A DNA stretch of 64,000 nt from Bradyrhizobium sp. AZCC 2176. GTDB taxonomy: Bacteria; Pseudomonadota; Alphaproteobacteria; Rhizobiales; Xanthobacteraceae. The stretch's first letter is position 1, and each line of letters begins with the position of its first letter. The notes under the pieces were generated by a model. It made no database searches. It had not been told where the DNA came from and saw only the letters and a list, made by a program, of their open reading frames with translations. The stretch is from the NCBI RefSeq assembly GCF_036924645.1, contig NZ_JAZHRX010000001.1, positions 6,165,501 through 6,229,500 of the forward strand, written 5' to 3'. Positions 1-8,246 of the stretch are shown one piece after another. Both the position numbers and the translations under genes were made by a program.

Positions 1-1206
1 CTTGTATTCGGAATACCCGTCGACTTCATCCTGTTCGCGCTGACGCTGCTCGGAGTCGCGCTGTTTCATCACAAGACGCTTCAGGTCGCGCTCGCCGGCC
101 TTGCCGCGATCATCGTCTACAAGTTGATCTTCACCGGTTTCAAATACGGCACCGGCCTCGGCGGCCTCGGCCACCACATGGCGCATGAGTGGGTCACGCT
201 CGCCAACCTGTTCCTGCTGCTGATGGGGTTTGCGCTGCTGTCCCGGCATTTCGAGGAAAGCCGGATTCCGGATGAGATGCCGGCGCTGCTGCCGGACGAC
301 TGGAAGGGCGGCGTCGTGCTGCTCGTGCTGGTGTTCGTGCTGTCGAGCTTCCTCGACAATATCGCCGCCGCCCTGATCGGCGGCACCGTTGCGCGGCATG
401 TATTCCAGGGCAAGGTTCACATCGGCTATCTCGCCGCGATCGTCGCGGCCTCCAACGCCGGCGGCGCGGGCAGCGTCGTCGGCGACACCACCACCACCAT
501 GATGTGGATCGCCGGCGTCAGCCCGCTCGCCGTGGTGGAAGCCTATGTCGCGGCGATCGTCGCCATGCTGATCTTTGCCGTGCCCGCCTCCATTCAGCAA
601 CAGCGCTACTCGCCGATCCAGAAGGATGCGTCGAAGGGCCTGAAGATCGACCCGGCGCGGGTTTTCATCGTCGCCGCGATTCTGCTCGCCGCGTTGGCCG
701 CGAACATCATCGCCAATCTGAAGTTCCCCGCCCTGCTCGATGCCGTCCCGGTTCTCGGCATCGCCGTCTGGGCGGTCATTCTGTTGACGGCGGGACTGCG
801 CGCGCCCGATTGGAAGGTGATGCCCGAAACCTTCAAGGGCACGATCTTTCTGCTGGCATTGGTCACCGCGGCCTCGCTGATGCCGGTCGAGAAACTGCCG
901 GCCGCCTCATGGCCGACCGCGCTGGGCTTAGGCTTCGTCTCGGCCGTGTTCGACAACATCCCCCTCACCGCGCTTGCGCTGAAACAGGGCGGCTACGACT
1001 GGGGTTATCTCGCCTATGCCGTCGGCTTCGGCGGATCGATGATCTGGTTCGGCTCGTCGGCGGGCGTCGCACTGTCGAACATGTATCCGGAAGCCAAATC
1101 CGTCGGGCGCTGGATCAGCCAGGGCTGGCCGGTGGCTGTGGCCTATGTCGTCGGGTTCTTCGCGATGCTGGCCGTGCTCGGCTGGCACCCGGATAAGCCG
1201 CTTTAG
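1..1206 (+). CDS. Ion transporter superfamily membrane protein (ArsB/NhaD/CitMHS type), 5' end outside window
   Basis: The frame is open from base 1, so the N-terminus lies upstream; 401 codons are visible. The protein is almost wholly hydrophobic, with about ten membrane segments. Two similar halves each carry a re-entrant-like motif: SSFLDNIAAALIGG near visible residue 115 and SAVFDNIPLTALAL near residue 315. The [F]DN[I] repeat is typical of the ArsB/NhaD and citrate-Mg/H symporter families. A Gly/Ala stretch followed by GDTTTTMMW fits the family's substrate region. Substrate (sodium, citrate, arsenite or other) cannot be told from sequence. No partner gene follows within 170 bases. Family call is firm, substrate unknown. 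Confidence 0.8.
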   Translation, partial: LVFGIPVDFILFALTLLGVALFHHKTLQVALAGLAAIIVYKLIFTGFKYGTGLGGLGHHMAHEWVTLANLFLLLMGFALLSRHFEESRIPDEMPALLPDDWKGGVVLLVLVFVLSSFLDNIAAALIGGTVARHVFQGKVHIGYLAAIVAASNAGGAGSVVGDTTTTMMWIAGVSPLAVVEAYVAAIVAMLIFAVPASIQQQRYSPIQKDASKGLKIDPARVFIVAAILLAALAANIIANLKFPALLDAVPVLGIAVWAVILLTAGLRAPDWKVMPETFKGTIFLLALVTAASLMPVEKLPAASWPTALGLGFVSAVFDNIPLTALALKQGGYDWGYLAYAVGFGGSMIWFGSSAGVALSNMYPEAKSVGRWISQGWPVAVAYVVGFFAMLAVLGWHPDKPL

Positions 1207-1382
1207 CCGCTTTCCATGGACGGCGAAGGCGATGGCCGGCCCGGCGTCGGCCATCATCCACTGCCTAGTTTTCCCAAAACAGACTTAAGCCGCAATGTCA
1301 TCCAAGTTTCAGGCTAGATTTTGCGCGTAACGAATCGGCCCGCTGATTCGGCGGACAATCGTGATGCGCGGGGGGTATTGCC

Positions 1383-2264
1383 ATGGCATTTTTCAAGCGC
1401 GAGCTCGGTCCGATCGAGCGCTTCGAGAACGCGCTGAAGGAGAAGCAGACGGCACGGCAGAAGCTGGCCGAGCGGCTGACCGTCGCCGAAGCGGAACTTG
1501 CAGAAAAGCGTGCCGCAGCCGAACGGCTGGCGGTGGCAGGCGCTGCCGCTGCCCGGCTCGATCGCGCAGAAGCCGACATGCGCGCTGTCGAGGAACGCAC
1601 CAAGACATGGCGCGCCGCATTGGCGGAACACGACGAGCAGGTCGCTTCAGCCGAACGGGCGCTGGCCGATGCCAAAGCCCAGCGCGACCGCGATGCGATG
1701 GCGGACCAGATTGAGGCGATGGCTGCGGCGATCGAGCGGGCCGCGCCGGGATTTGATGGCGGCGCCACCGCGCTGGTCGAGGCCGTCACCAAAGGCGCGA
1801 TGTCGATACCGGAAGCAACCAGGTTTTCGAGCAACGTGGATGCCGTGCGCCGCGAGGTTCTCGCCGCGGCGGACTTGATATGTTGGGAGCTGCGATCTGC
1901 AGCCGTACGGACACGTGCGGGCAACGCCAACCTCGCGAGCATCACGCTATCGGAATCGGAGCAACCGCCGTCGGCAGAGATCGATCGGCAACTGATCTAC
2001 ACCCTCCATCCCTTAGCTTGGCGCGAGGGGGACGAGGTGCGCAGGGTCCCGGCTTTTGCGCTGGTCGGGCTCCCCAAAGCGCTGCTGCCGATGGCGCTGC
2101 AGCATCAGCATGTGGACCATCTCAACGCCCGCCGTGTGCAGACGCTGATGCATCTTCACGGCAGCGCAGGACTCGGCGAACCCGAGGTTGACGATCCGCA
2201 GCTTGTCGATCTCGACGCTTTGCTGGCGGAGGAGACGCCGAGCGCGCAAGCCGACGTCGCATGA
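1383..2264 (+). CDS. Hypothetical coiled-coil protein
   Basis: 293 residues starting MAFFKRELGP, with ATG just after a purine-rich GGGGGG stretch. Residues about 10-120 are Ala/Glu/Arg/Lys-rich heptads that should form a long coiled coil. The remainder is a mixed region ending in an acidic tail. No signal peptide or membrane segment is seen. I do not recognise the family. A structural or scaffold role is possible but unsupported. It stands alone between the transporter and another hypothetical gene. Confidence 0.7.
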   Translation: MAFFKRELGPIERFENALKEKQTARQKLAERLTVAEAELAEKRAAAERLAVAGAAAARLDRAEADMRAVEERTKTWRAALAEHDEQVASAERALADAKAQRDRDAMADQIEAMAAAIERAAPGFDGGATALVEAVTKGAMSIPEATRFSSNVDAVRREVLAAADLICWELRSAAVRTRAGNANLASITLSESEQPPSAEIDRQLIYTLHPLAWREGDEVRRVPAFALVGLPKALLPMALQHQHVDHLNARRVQTLMHLHGSAGLGEPEVDDPQLVDLDALLAEETPSAQADVA

Positions 2265-2488
2265 GCCGGACGAATGGCGCTCGGTGATCGCGCGCCGGAG
2301 ATCGTCGAATGACGAGCGGAGCAGGTCCGGCTGCCTCGTTGCGGCGCTGCGCAGCCATCCGGAATCGCGAAAGCCGATAGTATAGGCGACATAGCCACAA
2401 GGTTCCCCCGGAAATCGGGTGGCCGCCACGCCTCCATCCTGCGATCTGAAGCGCTCCCGAAGCGAAGCAATTGCAACTGGAGACGCCG

Positions 2489-3001
2489 ATGAAATCCGAA
2501 AGCGCAAAGCGAAGCGTCGCATCCGAAAACGATCCGGCACCCCGAAATCCGTTCGGCGTCATCGACGTTCCAAATCCCAACGACGATGACGTGACGCAGT
2601 TTGCCCGCAACACGGCGCCCGAAGGATCCGCCGCCGATGAAAATGCAACGCCATGGGGCGCTGACGATGCGAGCGGCCAGCGCGGCACCATCGAAGGTCA
2701 ATGGTCGAGCCGCTGGAAAGGCGCTGCGGACCCCACCATACCGGGCGATGCCCCCGACAAATGGAAACAGGGCCGGGGCGAGGCAAGAATCGTCGGAGAC
2801 CGCGTGTACCTGCTCTTCGATTGGGATTCCGGCAGGCGCAGGGGACTGATCGATGCAAGGCGCGAAGGTCCGCGCCGGCTGGTGGGCAAGTATATCAACC
2901 TGAACAATCCGGAGATCACAGTCCCCTGGGTCGGCCTGGTGGTGAGCGATCAGCGAATAGACGGTTATTTCGCGCAAGGCCGGGTAGATTTTCGGAGATA
3001 A
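2489..3001 (+). CDS. Hypothetical soluble protein
   Basis: 170 residues. The frame opens at a TTG at 2471, but the ATG at 2489 has GGAG seven bases upstream and is preferred. The N-terminal 70 residues are polar and probably disordered, with many Asn, Asp and Ala. The C-terminal part (WSSRWKGAADP to the end) is a compact Trp/Gly/Arg-rich beta-type domain with repeated short strands. No signal peptide. Function not recognised. It ends 16 bases before the convergent AraC-type regulator. Confidence 0.65.
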   Translation: MKSESAKRSVASENDPAPRNPFGVIDVPNPNDDDVTQFARNTAPEGSAADENATPWGADDASGQRGTIEGQWSSRWKGAADPTIPGDAPDKWKQGRGEARIVGDRVYLLFDWDSGRRRGLIDARREGPRRLVGKYINLNNPEITVPWVGLVVSDQRIDGYFAQGRVDFRR

Positions 3002-3017
3002 TTTTTTCCCGAAACAT

Positions 3018-3956
3018 CTACCCTGCCCTTGCTGCGCGGCGCAGCGATTGCGGAGGCTGGCCGAAGGCGCGGATGAAGGCGCGGCGCATCCGCTCCGGAT
3101 CGCGGAAGCCGGTGGTTTGCGCGACGCGCTCGATCGCCTCGCTCGAGGACTGCACGCGCTGCCGCGCCACCTCGATGCGCAACCGCTCCACCGCCTTTGA
3201 TGGCGTGGTGCCGGTCTCCGCCATGAAGGCGCGGGTGAAATGCCGCGAACTCATGCCGGCCTGTTCGGCGAGATCCTCAACGGTGAGCGGCGCATCGAGA
3301 TGCTCGCGCGCCCAGGCCAAGAGCGGCCCGAAGCGGCCGTTCGGCGCCTTCAATTCCAGCAGCGAGGAGAATTGCGACTGGCCGCCGCTGCGGCGGTGAT
3401 AGAGCACCAATTGCTTCGCGGTCTTCTGCGCGATCTCGTCGCCATAGTCTTCTGCGATCATCGCCAGCGACAGATCGATGCCGGCCGATATCCCTGCCGA
3501 GGTCCAGACGTTGCCGTCGCGCACGAAAATGCGGTCGGGCTCCAGCTTCACCTGCGGATAGGTTTTCAGAAAGTGCCGCGTGCGCTGCCAATGCGTGGTG
3601 GCGCGACGGCCATCGAGCAGGCCGGCCTCCGCGAGGATGTAGGCGCCGGAGCATACGCTGGCGATGCGGATGCCGCGCTTGCCCAGCGCGCGCACGAAGC
3701 CGAGCGTCTTCTCGCAGGTCGCCGCCTGCCGCACGCCCTCACCGCCCGCGACGATCAGCGTCGTGATCGCGGATGCCGACTTCAATCCCCTCGCGACGAT
3801 CTCGACGCCTGACGACGAGCGCACCGGCCCCGGCGTCACCGCCAGAACGCGGATCGCCGACGCGCCTTCGGCAAAGCGCGCCGCGATCTCGAATGCCGAA
3901 ATCGGCCCGGCGGCGTCGAGCAACTGGAAATCCGGAAACACGAGAACGCCGATCAT
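3018..3956 (-). CDS. GlxA family transcriptional regulator (DJ-1/PfpI-like domain plus AraC HTH)
   Basis: 312 residues. Residues 1-170 form a DJ-1/PfpI (class I amidotransferase-like) sensor with the elbow SVCSGAYILAEAGLL around Cys102. Residues about 210-305 are an AraC/XylS DNA-binding domain with two helix-turn-helices (VEDLAEQAGMSSRHFTRAF and RVAQTTGFRDPERMRRAF). This architecture defines GlxA-type activators. It is divergent from a DJ-1/PfpI enzyme gene at 4070 and probably controls it. An inverted repeat TGTCCTAAA/TTTCGGACA lies in the shared gap. The inducing ligand is unknown. Confidence 0.9.
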   Translation of the reverse strand: MIGVLVFPDFQLLDAAGPISAFEIAARFAEGASAIRVLAVTPGPVRSSSGVEIVARGLKSASAITTLIVAGGEGVRQAATCEKTLGFVRALGKRGIRIASVCSGAYILAEAGLLDGRRATTHWQRTRHFLKTYPQVKLEPDRIFVRDGNVWTSAGISAGIDLSLAMIAEDYGDEIAQKTAKQLVLYHRRSGGQSQFSSLLELKAPNGRFGPLLAWAREHLDAPLTVEDLAEQAGMSSRHFTRAFMAETGTTPSKAVERLRIEVARQRVQSSSEAIERVAQTTGFRDPERMRRAFIRAFGQPPQSLRRAARAG

Positions 3957-3980
3957 GCTGCTGACCCGTTTTCTGGTTTA

Positions 3981-4015
3981 TGTCCTAAAATGAGGGAAAT
4001 ATACCGTTTCGGACA
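3981..4015. promoter_or_regulatory. Inverted repeat in the divergent GlxA / DJ-1 intergenic region
   Basis: TGTCCTAAA at 3981-3989 and TTTCGGACA at 4007-4015 are inverted copies (8 of 9 matching) separated by 17 bases of AT-richer sequence. They lie between the divergent starts at 3956 and 4070. Position and symmetry suggest an operator for the GlxA-type regulator. That assignment is inference. Confidence 0.4.
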
Positions 4016-4069
4016 CGAAGCGACCATGTCAGGATGCCTCCCGTCAAGCCAAATTTTCCGGAGGTCACG

Positions 4070-4774
4070 ATGTCCGCGCCGTCTCCCACGCCCACGCCGC
4101 TGCAAATCGGTCTCGTGCTGTTCCCGCGCGTGACCCAACTCGACTTCACCGGCCCGTTGCAGGTGTTCTCCAGCCTGCCCGGCGCCAACGTCCATCTGGT
4201 CTGGAAGCGGATCGAGCCGGTCACCAGCGACTCCGTGCTGATGCTGACGCCGACCACGACCTTTGCGGACTGCCCGCAGCTTGACGTCATCTGCGTGCCC
4301 GGCGGGTTCGGCACCGACGACATGATCAACGACGAGGAAATGCTGGCTTTCCTGCGTCAGCAGGCCTCTGGCGCCAAATACATCACCTCGGTCTGCACGG
4401 GTTCGCTGGTGCTCGGCGCCGCCGGCCTGCTCAAAGGCTATCGCGCGGCGACGCATTGGACGGCGATGGATTTCCTCTCGGCCTTCGGCGCGATCCCGAC
4501 CAAGACGCGCGTCTGCGTCGACCGCAACCGCGTCACCGGCGGCGGTGTCACCGCAGGCATCGATTTTGCGCTGACGCTGGTCTCGCTGCTGCACGACCAA
4601 AGAACCGCGGAAGCGATCCAGCTCCGGCTCGAATACAACCCGGCGCCACCGTTCAACTCCGGCTCACCGGAAACCGCGCCGCCGGAACTCCTCGCCCTCA
4701 TGAAAGACAGGATTGCTCAGGCGCAAATCCGCCGCGGCGAGATGATCGGCCGCGCCGCCGCGCGGCTGGCGTAG
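4070..4774 (+). CDS. DJ-1/PfpI family protein, isonitrile hydratase-like
   Basis: 234 residues. An upstream ATG exists at 4034, but GGAGG sits directly before the ATG at 4070, so that start is chosen. It is a single DJ-1/PfpI domain with the nucleophile elbow TSVCTGSLVLGAAGLL (Cys109), an acidic residue early (LDFTGPLQVF) and an ATHW motif after the elbow. These match the isonitrile hydratase/ThiJ-like branch. Expected reaction is hydration of an isonitrile or similar small-molecule chemistry; the actual substrate is unknown. It is divergent from the GlxA-type regulator, a common pairing. Confidence 0.85.
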   Translation: MSAPSPTPTPLQIGLVLFPRVTQLDFTGPLQVFSSLPGANVHLVWKRIEPVTSDSVLMLTPTTTFADCPQLDVICVPGGFGTDDMINDEEMLAFLRQQASGAKYITSVCTGSLVLGAAGLLKGYRAATHWTAMDFLSAFGAIPTKTRVCVDRNRVTGGGVTAGIDFALTLVSLLHDQRTAEAIQLRLEYNPAPPFNSGSPETAPPELLALMKDRIAQAQIRRGEMIGRAAARLA

Positions 4775-4798
4775 GCGCCGTACCTTTACATCCTGTCT

Positions 4799-4885
4799 CG
4801 GACCCGGCGCAGCGTTCTCCAGGCGATGCGAAGCATCGTCCGGTTACGCGTAAACGCGCCGATGGTGCCGCGCTGCGTCCGGGAC
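4799..4885. repeat. Long imperfect palindrome (dispersed-repeat type)
   Basis: CGGACCCGGCGCAGCG at 4799 pairs with CGCTGCGTCCGGGAC ending at 4885. Inside is a smaller hairpin, GATGCGAAGCATC. It lies in the 414-base gap between convergent genes ending at 4774 and 5189. It resembles the REP-like palindromes common between genes in Bradyrhizobium. Confidence 0.5.
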
Positions 4886-4908
4886 ATGCAACTGCCACAC
4901 ATAAGAAA

Positions 4909-4936
4909 AAGGCCGCCTGGTTTCCCAGACGACCTT
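4909..4936 (+). terminator. Hairpin downstream of the DJ-1 gene
   Basis: AAGGCCGCCTGG, a TTTC loop, then CCAGACGACCTT form a 12-base stem with two G-T wobbles. It is preceded by A-runs and followed by only TTCC, so it could work weakly on either strand. The rest of the gap to 5188 shows no gene. Confidence 0.45.
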
Positions 4937-5188
4937 TCCTGTCCTACGGCAGCCACACATTAGCGGGCGATTTCAGAACCTCTGCACCGGGGGCCTATCT
5001 CCCGGCCGTATCCTGATCGGTGGCCGCTGCAAATCGGGGCAGTCGCGACTGGAGCCCGACACCGACGCGATGGTTTCCCATCTCCGTAAGATGTCCCTAT
5101 TGAACCGCCACCACGCGCACAGTGCAATACGGCGCCAAGGAATGTCCCCGCTGTTACCGTTGTCCACAGGCCGGGACCATGATCGTCG

Positions 5189-5887
5189 TTACGACGCCTT
5201 CGCATCCCTGTCGGTACGGGCCAGTTGGGCGAAAATGACCGCGTGCACGATCAGGAACATCGGCACCAGGACGGTCGGGATCAGCGACCAAGGCAGCATC
5301 TGCACGCCCGCCGAGCCAATACCGGCGTGAATGATCTGCAGCGGCGAGCCACTCGCCGAGGTGATGCCGAGTGCAAGCGCGACCACAAGATCGAGCATCC
5401 CGAACGCATTCCAACCCCAGGCCAACGCTTTGCCTTGCCCGCGCAGCGCGAGCCAGGCCACCGGCAACGCGAGCACGCCGGTGATGATGTCTCCCCAGCC
5501 CGCCGAATACGGAAATGGCCCCTCAAGCCGGCCTTCGGCCGCGAGGAGCAGGAAGAATCCTCCCCCTATGCGCCAGACATTGAGACCGATCAGGAAAGGC
5601 ATCGGCATCCCGAGCAGCGAACCGCGCACCGATGCGGAAAGCGAAGCCGCGACAGCAGCCGCAACCAGCGGCGACGCAATGACCGTACCGATCATCACTG
5701 GCCCCACCGCCTTTGAGCCGAGGAACAGGTTCGCGCCGGCAAGCGCGGCGGCCAGGCCCGTCCACAGGCCGGCGGCCACCGAAAGGGCAATGCGCTGCGA
5801 TGCGCTGATCGGCATCGCGCCGGTGAGCGCATTGATGCTGACGATGATCGCGGCAACGAGAACGACGGTTCCGATGAAGTCCAGCAT
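5189..5887 (-). CDS. Hypothetical membrane protein with about seven transmembrane helices
   Basis: 232 residues, predominantly hydrophobic, with six or seven membrane segments beginning at residue 3. No catalytic or transport motif is recognised. It lies 69 bases downstream of a MarR regulator on the same strand. A site with GTGT/ACAC arms just upstream (5903-5918) matches one in front of the MarR gene. The regulator therefore probably controls both itself and this protein. Confidence 0.75.
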   Translation of the reverse strand: MLDFIGTVVLVAAIIVSINALTGAMPISASQRIALSVAAGLWTGLAAALAGANLFLGSKAVGPVMIGTVIASPLVAAAVAASLSASVRGSLLGMPMPFLIGLNVWRIGGGFFLLLAAEGRLEGPFPYSAGWGDIITGVLALPVAWLALRGQGKALAWGWNAFGMLDLVVALALGITSASGSPLQIIHAGIGSAGVQMLPWSLIPTVLVPMFLIVHAVIFAQLARTDRDAKAS

Positions 5888-5902
5888 GACACATCTCCTT
5901 AT

Positions 5903-5918
5903 GTGTGGTTACACCTAT
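5903..5918. promoter_or_regulatory. Putative MarR operator upstream of the membrane protein
   Basis: GTGTGGTTACACCTAT at 5903-5918 shares GTGT, then TACACCTAT, with GTGTATATACACCTAT at 6405-6420 in front of the MarR gene. Both sit 8-16 bases upstream of a start codon on the minus strand. The shared motif and placement suggest a common repressor site. Confidence 0.5.
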
Positions 5919-5956
5919 TGAGACGAACGAAGTGTCGACCAGACGTTCGGCTCGTT

Positions 5957-6397
5957 TCACCCCAAATTCCGGGAACCCAAAAGCCTCAGCGCGGCCTGGC
6001 CGTCGGCGCCGAGCAGCTTGCCGATGTGCGCCTGCGCTTTCGACCAGTAGGGAAATCCGCGGCGAACGAGGCCGCGTCCCTGCGCGGTAATGGCGATCAT
6101 GCGTGCGCGCGGATCCTCGCCGGCGCTGATCGAGATCCAGCCCTTGCCTTCCAGCAGATTCAGGTTGCGGCTCAGCGTGGTGCGCTCCATCCCAAGCTGG
6201 CCCGCCAGCTTGCCGATCGGCATTTCACCGCGGAGCATCAGTTGCGACAGGATGGTGAATTGCGTGACGCGGACGCCAGACCCCTGCATATAGGAATCGT
6301 ACAGCCGGGTGATCTTCCGCGCGGCCTGCCGCGACGCGAGGCAGAAGCAGCCGGCTGCGGCCATGTAATCGGTATCGCGATCGGACGGTTGTTTCAT
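5957..6397 (-). CDS. MarR family transcriptional regulator
   Basis: 146 residues from ATG MKQPSDRDTD. The frame extends further upstream, but the extension overlaps the operator and lacks a family match. The winged helix is clear: MPIGKLAGQLGMERTTLSRNLNLLEGKGWIS is the recognition helix and wing, and DPRARMIAIT follows. Cysteines CFCLASRQAARK near the N-terminus resemble the redox-sensing type, but this is not proven. It probably represses itself and the membrane protein gene downstream, since both carry GTGT-N4-ACAC-type sites. Confidence 0.88.
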   Translation of the reverse strand: MKQPSDRDTDYMAAAGCFCLASRQAARKITRLYDSYMQGSGVRVTQFTILSQLMLRGEMPIGKLAGQLGMERTTLSRNLNLLEGKGWISISAGEDPRARMIAITAQGRGLVRRGFPYWSKAQAHIGKLLGADGQAALRLLGSRNLG

Positions 6398-6404
6398 ATC
6401 ATGA

Positions 6405-6420
6405 GTGTATATACACCTAT
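6405..6420. promoter_or_regulatory. Putative MarR autoregulatory operator
   Basis: GTGTATATACAC at 6405-6416 is a perfect 12-base palindrome, followed by CTAT. It lies 8 bases upstream of the MarR start codon at 6397. The related site at 5903-5918 supports specific binding. Confidence 0.55.
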
Positions 6421-6471
6421 ATTGCCGTGACAAGACGCCGGCCGTGAAAGGCGGGTAAACTTGTCGGGAGT

Positions 6472-6882
6472 TCAGCTTCCGGGCGTCCAGGCCTGGTAGT
6501 CGCCGGTCGCCTTGGGGCGGCGGCCGCTGGCGAGCGTCGAGCCGGAGGGACGGTAGGCGGCGGGCGTGCCGGTCATGTTGGGCACATGCGGCTTTTCCCA
6601 CTCCCGCGCCGTGTAGCTCTCCTCGGTCGGCGCGGTATCGACAACGTGATGCAACCAGCCGTGCCATGACGGCGGCACCCGGCTCGCCTCGGCATACCCG
6701 TTGTAGATCACCCAGCGCCGCTCAAAGCCGAGCGTCGGATCGATCTTGCGGCCCTTGGTCCGATAGTAGCGGTTGCCCTGTTCGTCCTGGCCAACCAGCT
6801 CGCCGAATCGCCACGTCCACAGCTGCGTGCCGAAGGTCTGACCGTTCCACCAGGTGAAAAATTTCAGCAGAAACAGCTTCAT
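6472..6882 (-). CDS. NADH:ubiquinone oxidoreductase subunit NDUFA12
   Basis: 136 residues. The start is set at ATG MKLFLLKFFTWW; the open frame upstream has no family similarity. Sequence features typical of the B17.2 / NDUFA12 accessory subunit are present: WNGQTFGTQLWTWRFGELVG, then GNRYYRT and RRWVIYNG, then a WHGWLHH segment. It is a peripheral accessory subunit of respiratory complex I in alphaproteobacteria and mitochondria, needed for assembly. It usually lies away from the main nuo operon, as here. Confidence 0.93.
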   Translation of the reverse strand: MKLFLLKFFTWWNGQTFGTQLWTWRFGELVGQDEQGNRYYRTKGRKIDPTLGFERRWVIYNGYAEASRVPPSWHGWLHHVVDTAPTEESYTAREWEKPHVPNMTGTPAAYRPSGSTLASGRRPKATGDYQAWTPGS

Positions 6883-7144
6883 GAGGGCTCGGCCGGTTCG
6901 AGATGTCGTGCCGCTCTGATGCCATCCGCGGGGCGGATTGTCCAGACAAAGGCTGGTTGCCCCCGGCCTGTCGCTGCGGCCCGCGCGGCCATTTGGGCCG
7001 GCGTTGCCGCGGAACCGGCGCAATCCGTTCATTTCGCATACAGCTCCGGCGGGACAGGCTCGGTATGCGCACGATCAGCGCGTGGGCTTGGGAACGTCCA
7101 CCTCCGAAAATGGTTGAGACCATATCCCGGAAATGGAGCCTGAG

Positions 7145-7822
7145 ATGATCAATCTGAAAGTTTTAAGTACTGCAGCGGCGATCGCGCTGGTGTTGCCAAT
7201 GGTCGCGCCGAGCATCAGCGCCGTTCAGGCGCAGGAAGGCAGAGGCGGCGGGCCCGCCGGTGGCGGCGGTGCCGCCAGGGGCGGCGGCGGCGCAGCTATT
7301 GGCGGTGGCGCTGGCGTTAGAGGCGGTGGCGGCGGCGCTGTCGCGCCTAGCGGCGGCGGTGGCTTTAGAGGTGGCGGCATGGCCGTTGCACCCGGCGGTG
7401 GTAGTGGCTTCAGAGGTGGTGGCGTGGCCGCTGCGCCCAGCGGTGGTGGTGGCTTCAGAGCTGGCCCCGTTGCCAGCACCGACGGCCGCGGACCCGGCTT
7501 TGTCCGGCCCGCGCCCGGCGTCGGTGCAGGTGCCGTCGCGGGCGGCGGCTACTACGGCGGCCGTTACCATCATCACCGTCATCGTGGAGGCTTCTGGCCG
7601 GGCTTCGCGATCGGCGCCGGTATCGGGTCGGCCTATGCTTACAGCGATCCCTATTACTACGATGACTCGTACGGATATTACGACGACAGCGTGGTCGCTG
7701 CGGCGCCGCCGGCCGGCGATGATTCCGTGGCGTATTGCATGCAGAGGTACAAATCCTACGATCCGGCGTCGGGAACGTATCTCGGCTATGACGGACAACG
7801 GCACCCCTGCCCCGCGCAATAG
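7145..7822 (+). CDS. Gly-rich exported protein with BA14K-type C-terminus
   Basis: 225 residues. ATG 7145 is chosen over 7133 because GGAG lies five bases upstream. A signal peptide ends near SAVQA (about residue 28). Residues 30-120 are glycine repeats (GGGG with Ala, Val, Phe). Then come a His-rich YYGGRYHHHRHRGG and a Tyr/Asp segment. The C-terminus YCMQRYKSYDPASGTYLGYD is the BA14K immunoreactive-protein motif of Rhizobiales. It is likely periplasmic or surface located. A GGAAC-N16-GGTT sequence at 7091-7115 resembles an EcfG promoter with one mismatch. Confidence 0.85.
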   Translation: MINLKVLSTAAAIALVLPMVAPSISAVQAQEGRGGGPAGGGGAARGGGGAAIGGGAGVRGGGGGAVAPSGGGGFRGGGMAVAPGGGSGFRGGGVAAAPSGGGGFRAGPVASTDGRGPGFVRPAPGVGAGAVAGGGYYGGRYHHHRHRGGFWPGFAIGAGIGSAYAYSDPYYYDDSYGYYDDSVVAAAPPAGDDSVAYCMQRYKSYDPASGTYLGYDGQRHPCPAQ

Positions 7823-7840
7823 CGCGATATCGTGAGTTCG

Positions 7841-7872
7841 AAGGGCGGCGCGCTCCCCTGCGCCGCCCTTTT
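7841..7872 (+). terminator. Rho-independent terminator after the BA14K gene
   Basis: AAGGGCGGCGC at 7841-7851 pairs perfectly with GCGCCGCCCTT at 7860-7870, with an 8-base loop and TTTTCG following. It lies 19 bases after the stop codon. Confidence 0.8.
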
Positions 7873-7883
7873 CGTTTGCGAAA

Positions 7884-8066
7884 TTACGCACGCAGCGCCA
7901 ACGCCGCAGCGCCGGCGATGCCGCCCGGGCCGCGTGAGGACAATGGCGGCCATTCCGTCAGTAAATCTTTCATGATCGGGAAATTGAGGCCCCATCCCAC
8001 CGACGTAATGGCGAGCAGGATGAGTCCGAGCGGCGACTGCCGCCCTGCGTGCTTGATCGGGTGCAT
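7884..8066 (-). pseudogene. Remnant of an EamA/DMT-family transporter (N-terminal 60 residues)
   Basis: Starting MHPIKHAGRQ, the reading frame encodes LILLAITSVGWGLNFPIMKD and PPLSSRGPGG, then stops after 60 residues. This closely matches the start of the intact EamA transporter at 19500-20393 (LMFLAITSVGWGFNWPVTKY, PPLTLRG). Intact members have about 300 residues and ten helices. Only the first helix and part of the second remain here, so it is a truncated relic butting against the BA14K terminator. Confidence 0.7.
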
Positions 8067-8246
8067 GGCAGGCTTAGATCCGGAACCGGAAGTGCATTCG
8101 TTCTCGAACTGACGCAGCGAAACGGAATTGCCCTCAGCAACTTTTATGTGCACTCTATGAGACAGACGACCTGTCGCGTTTCGACTTAATCGTCACGTGG
8201 GCTGTGCAAGTCGCTTAAGCCGCCGCCCGAGGAAGAAGGAATCATC

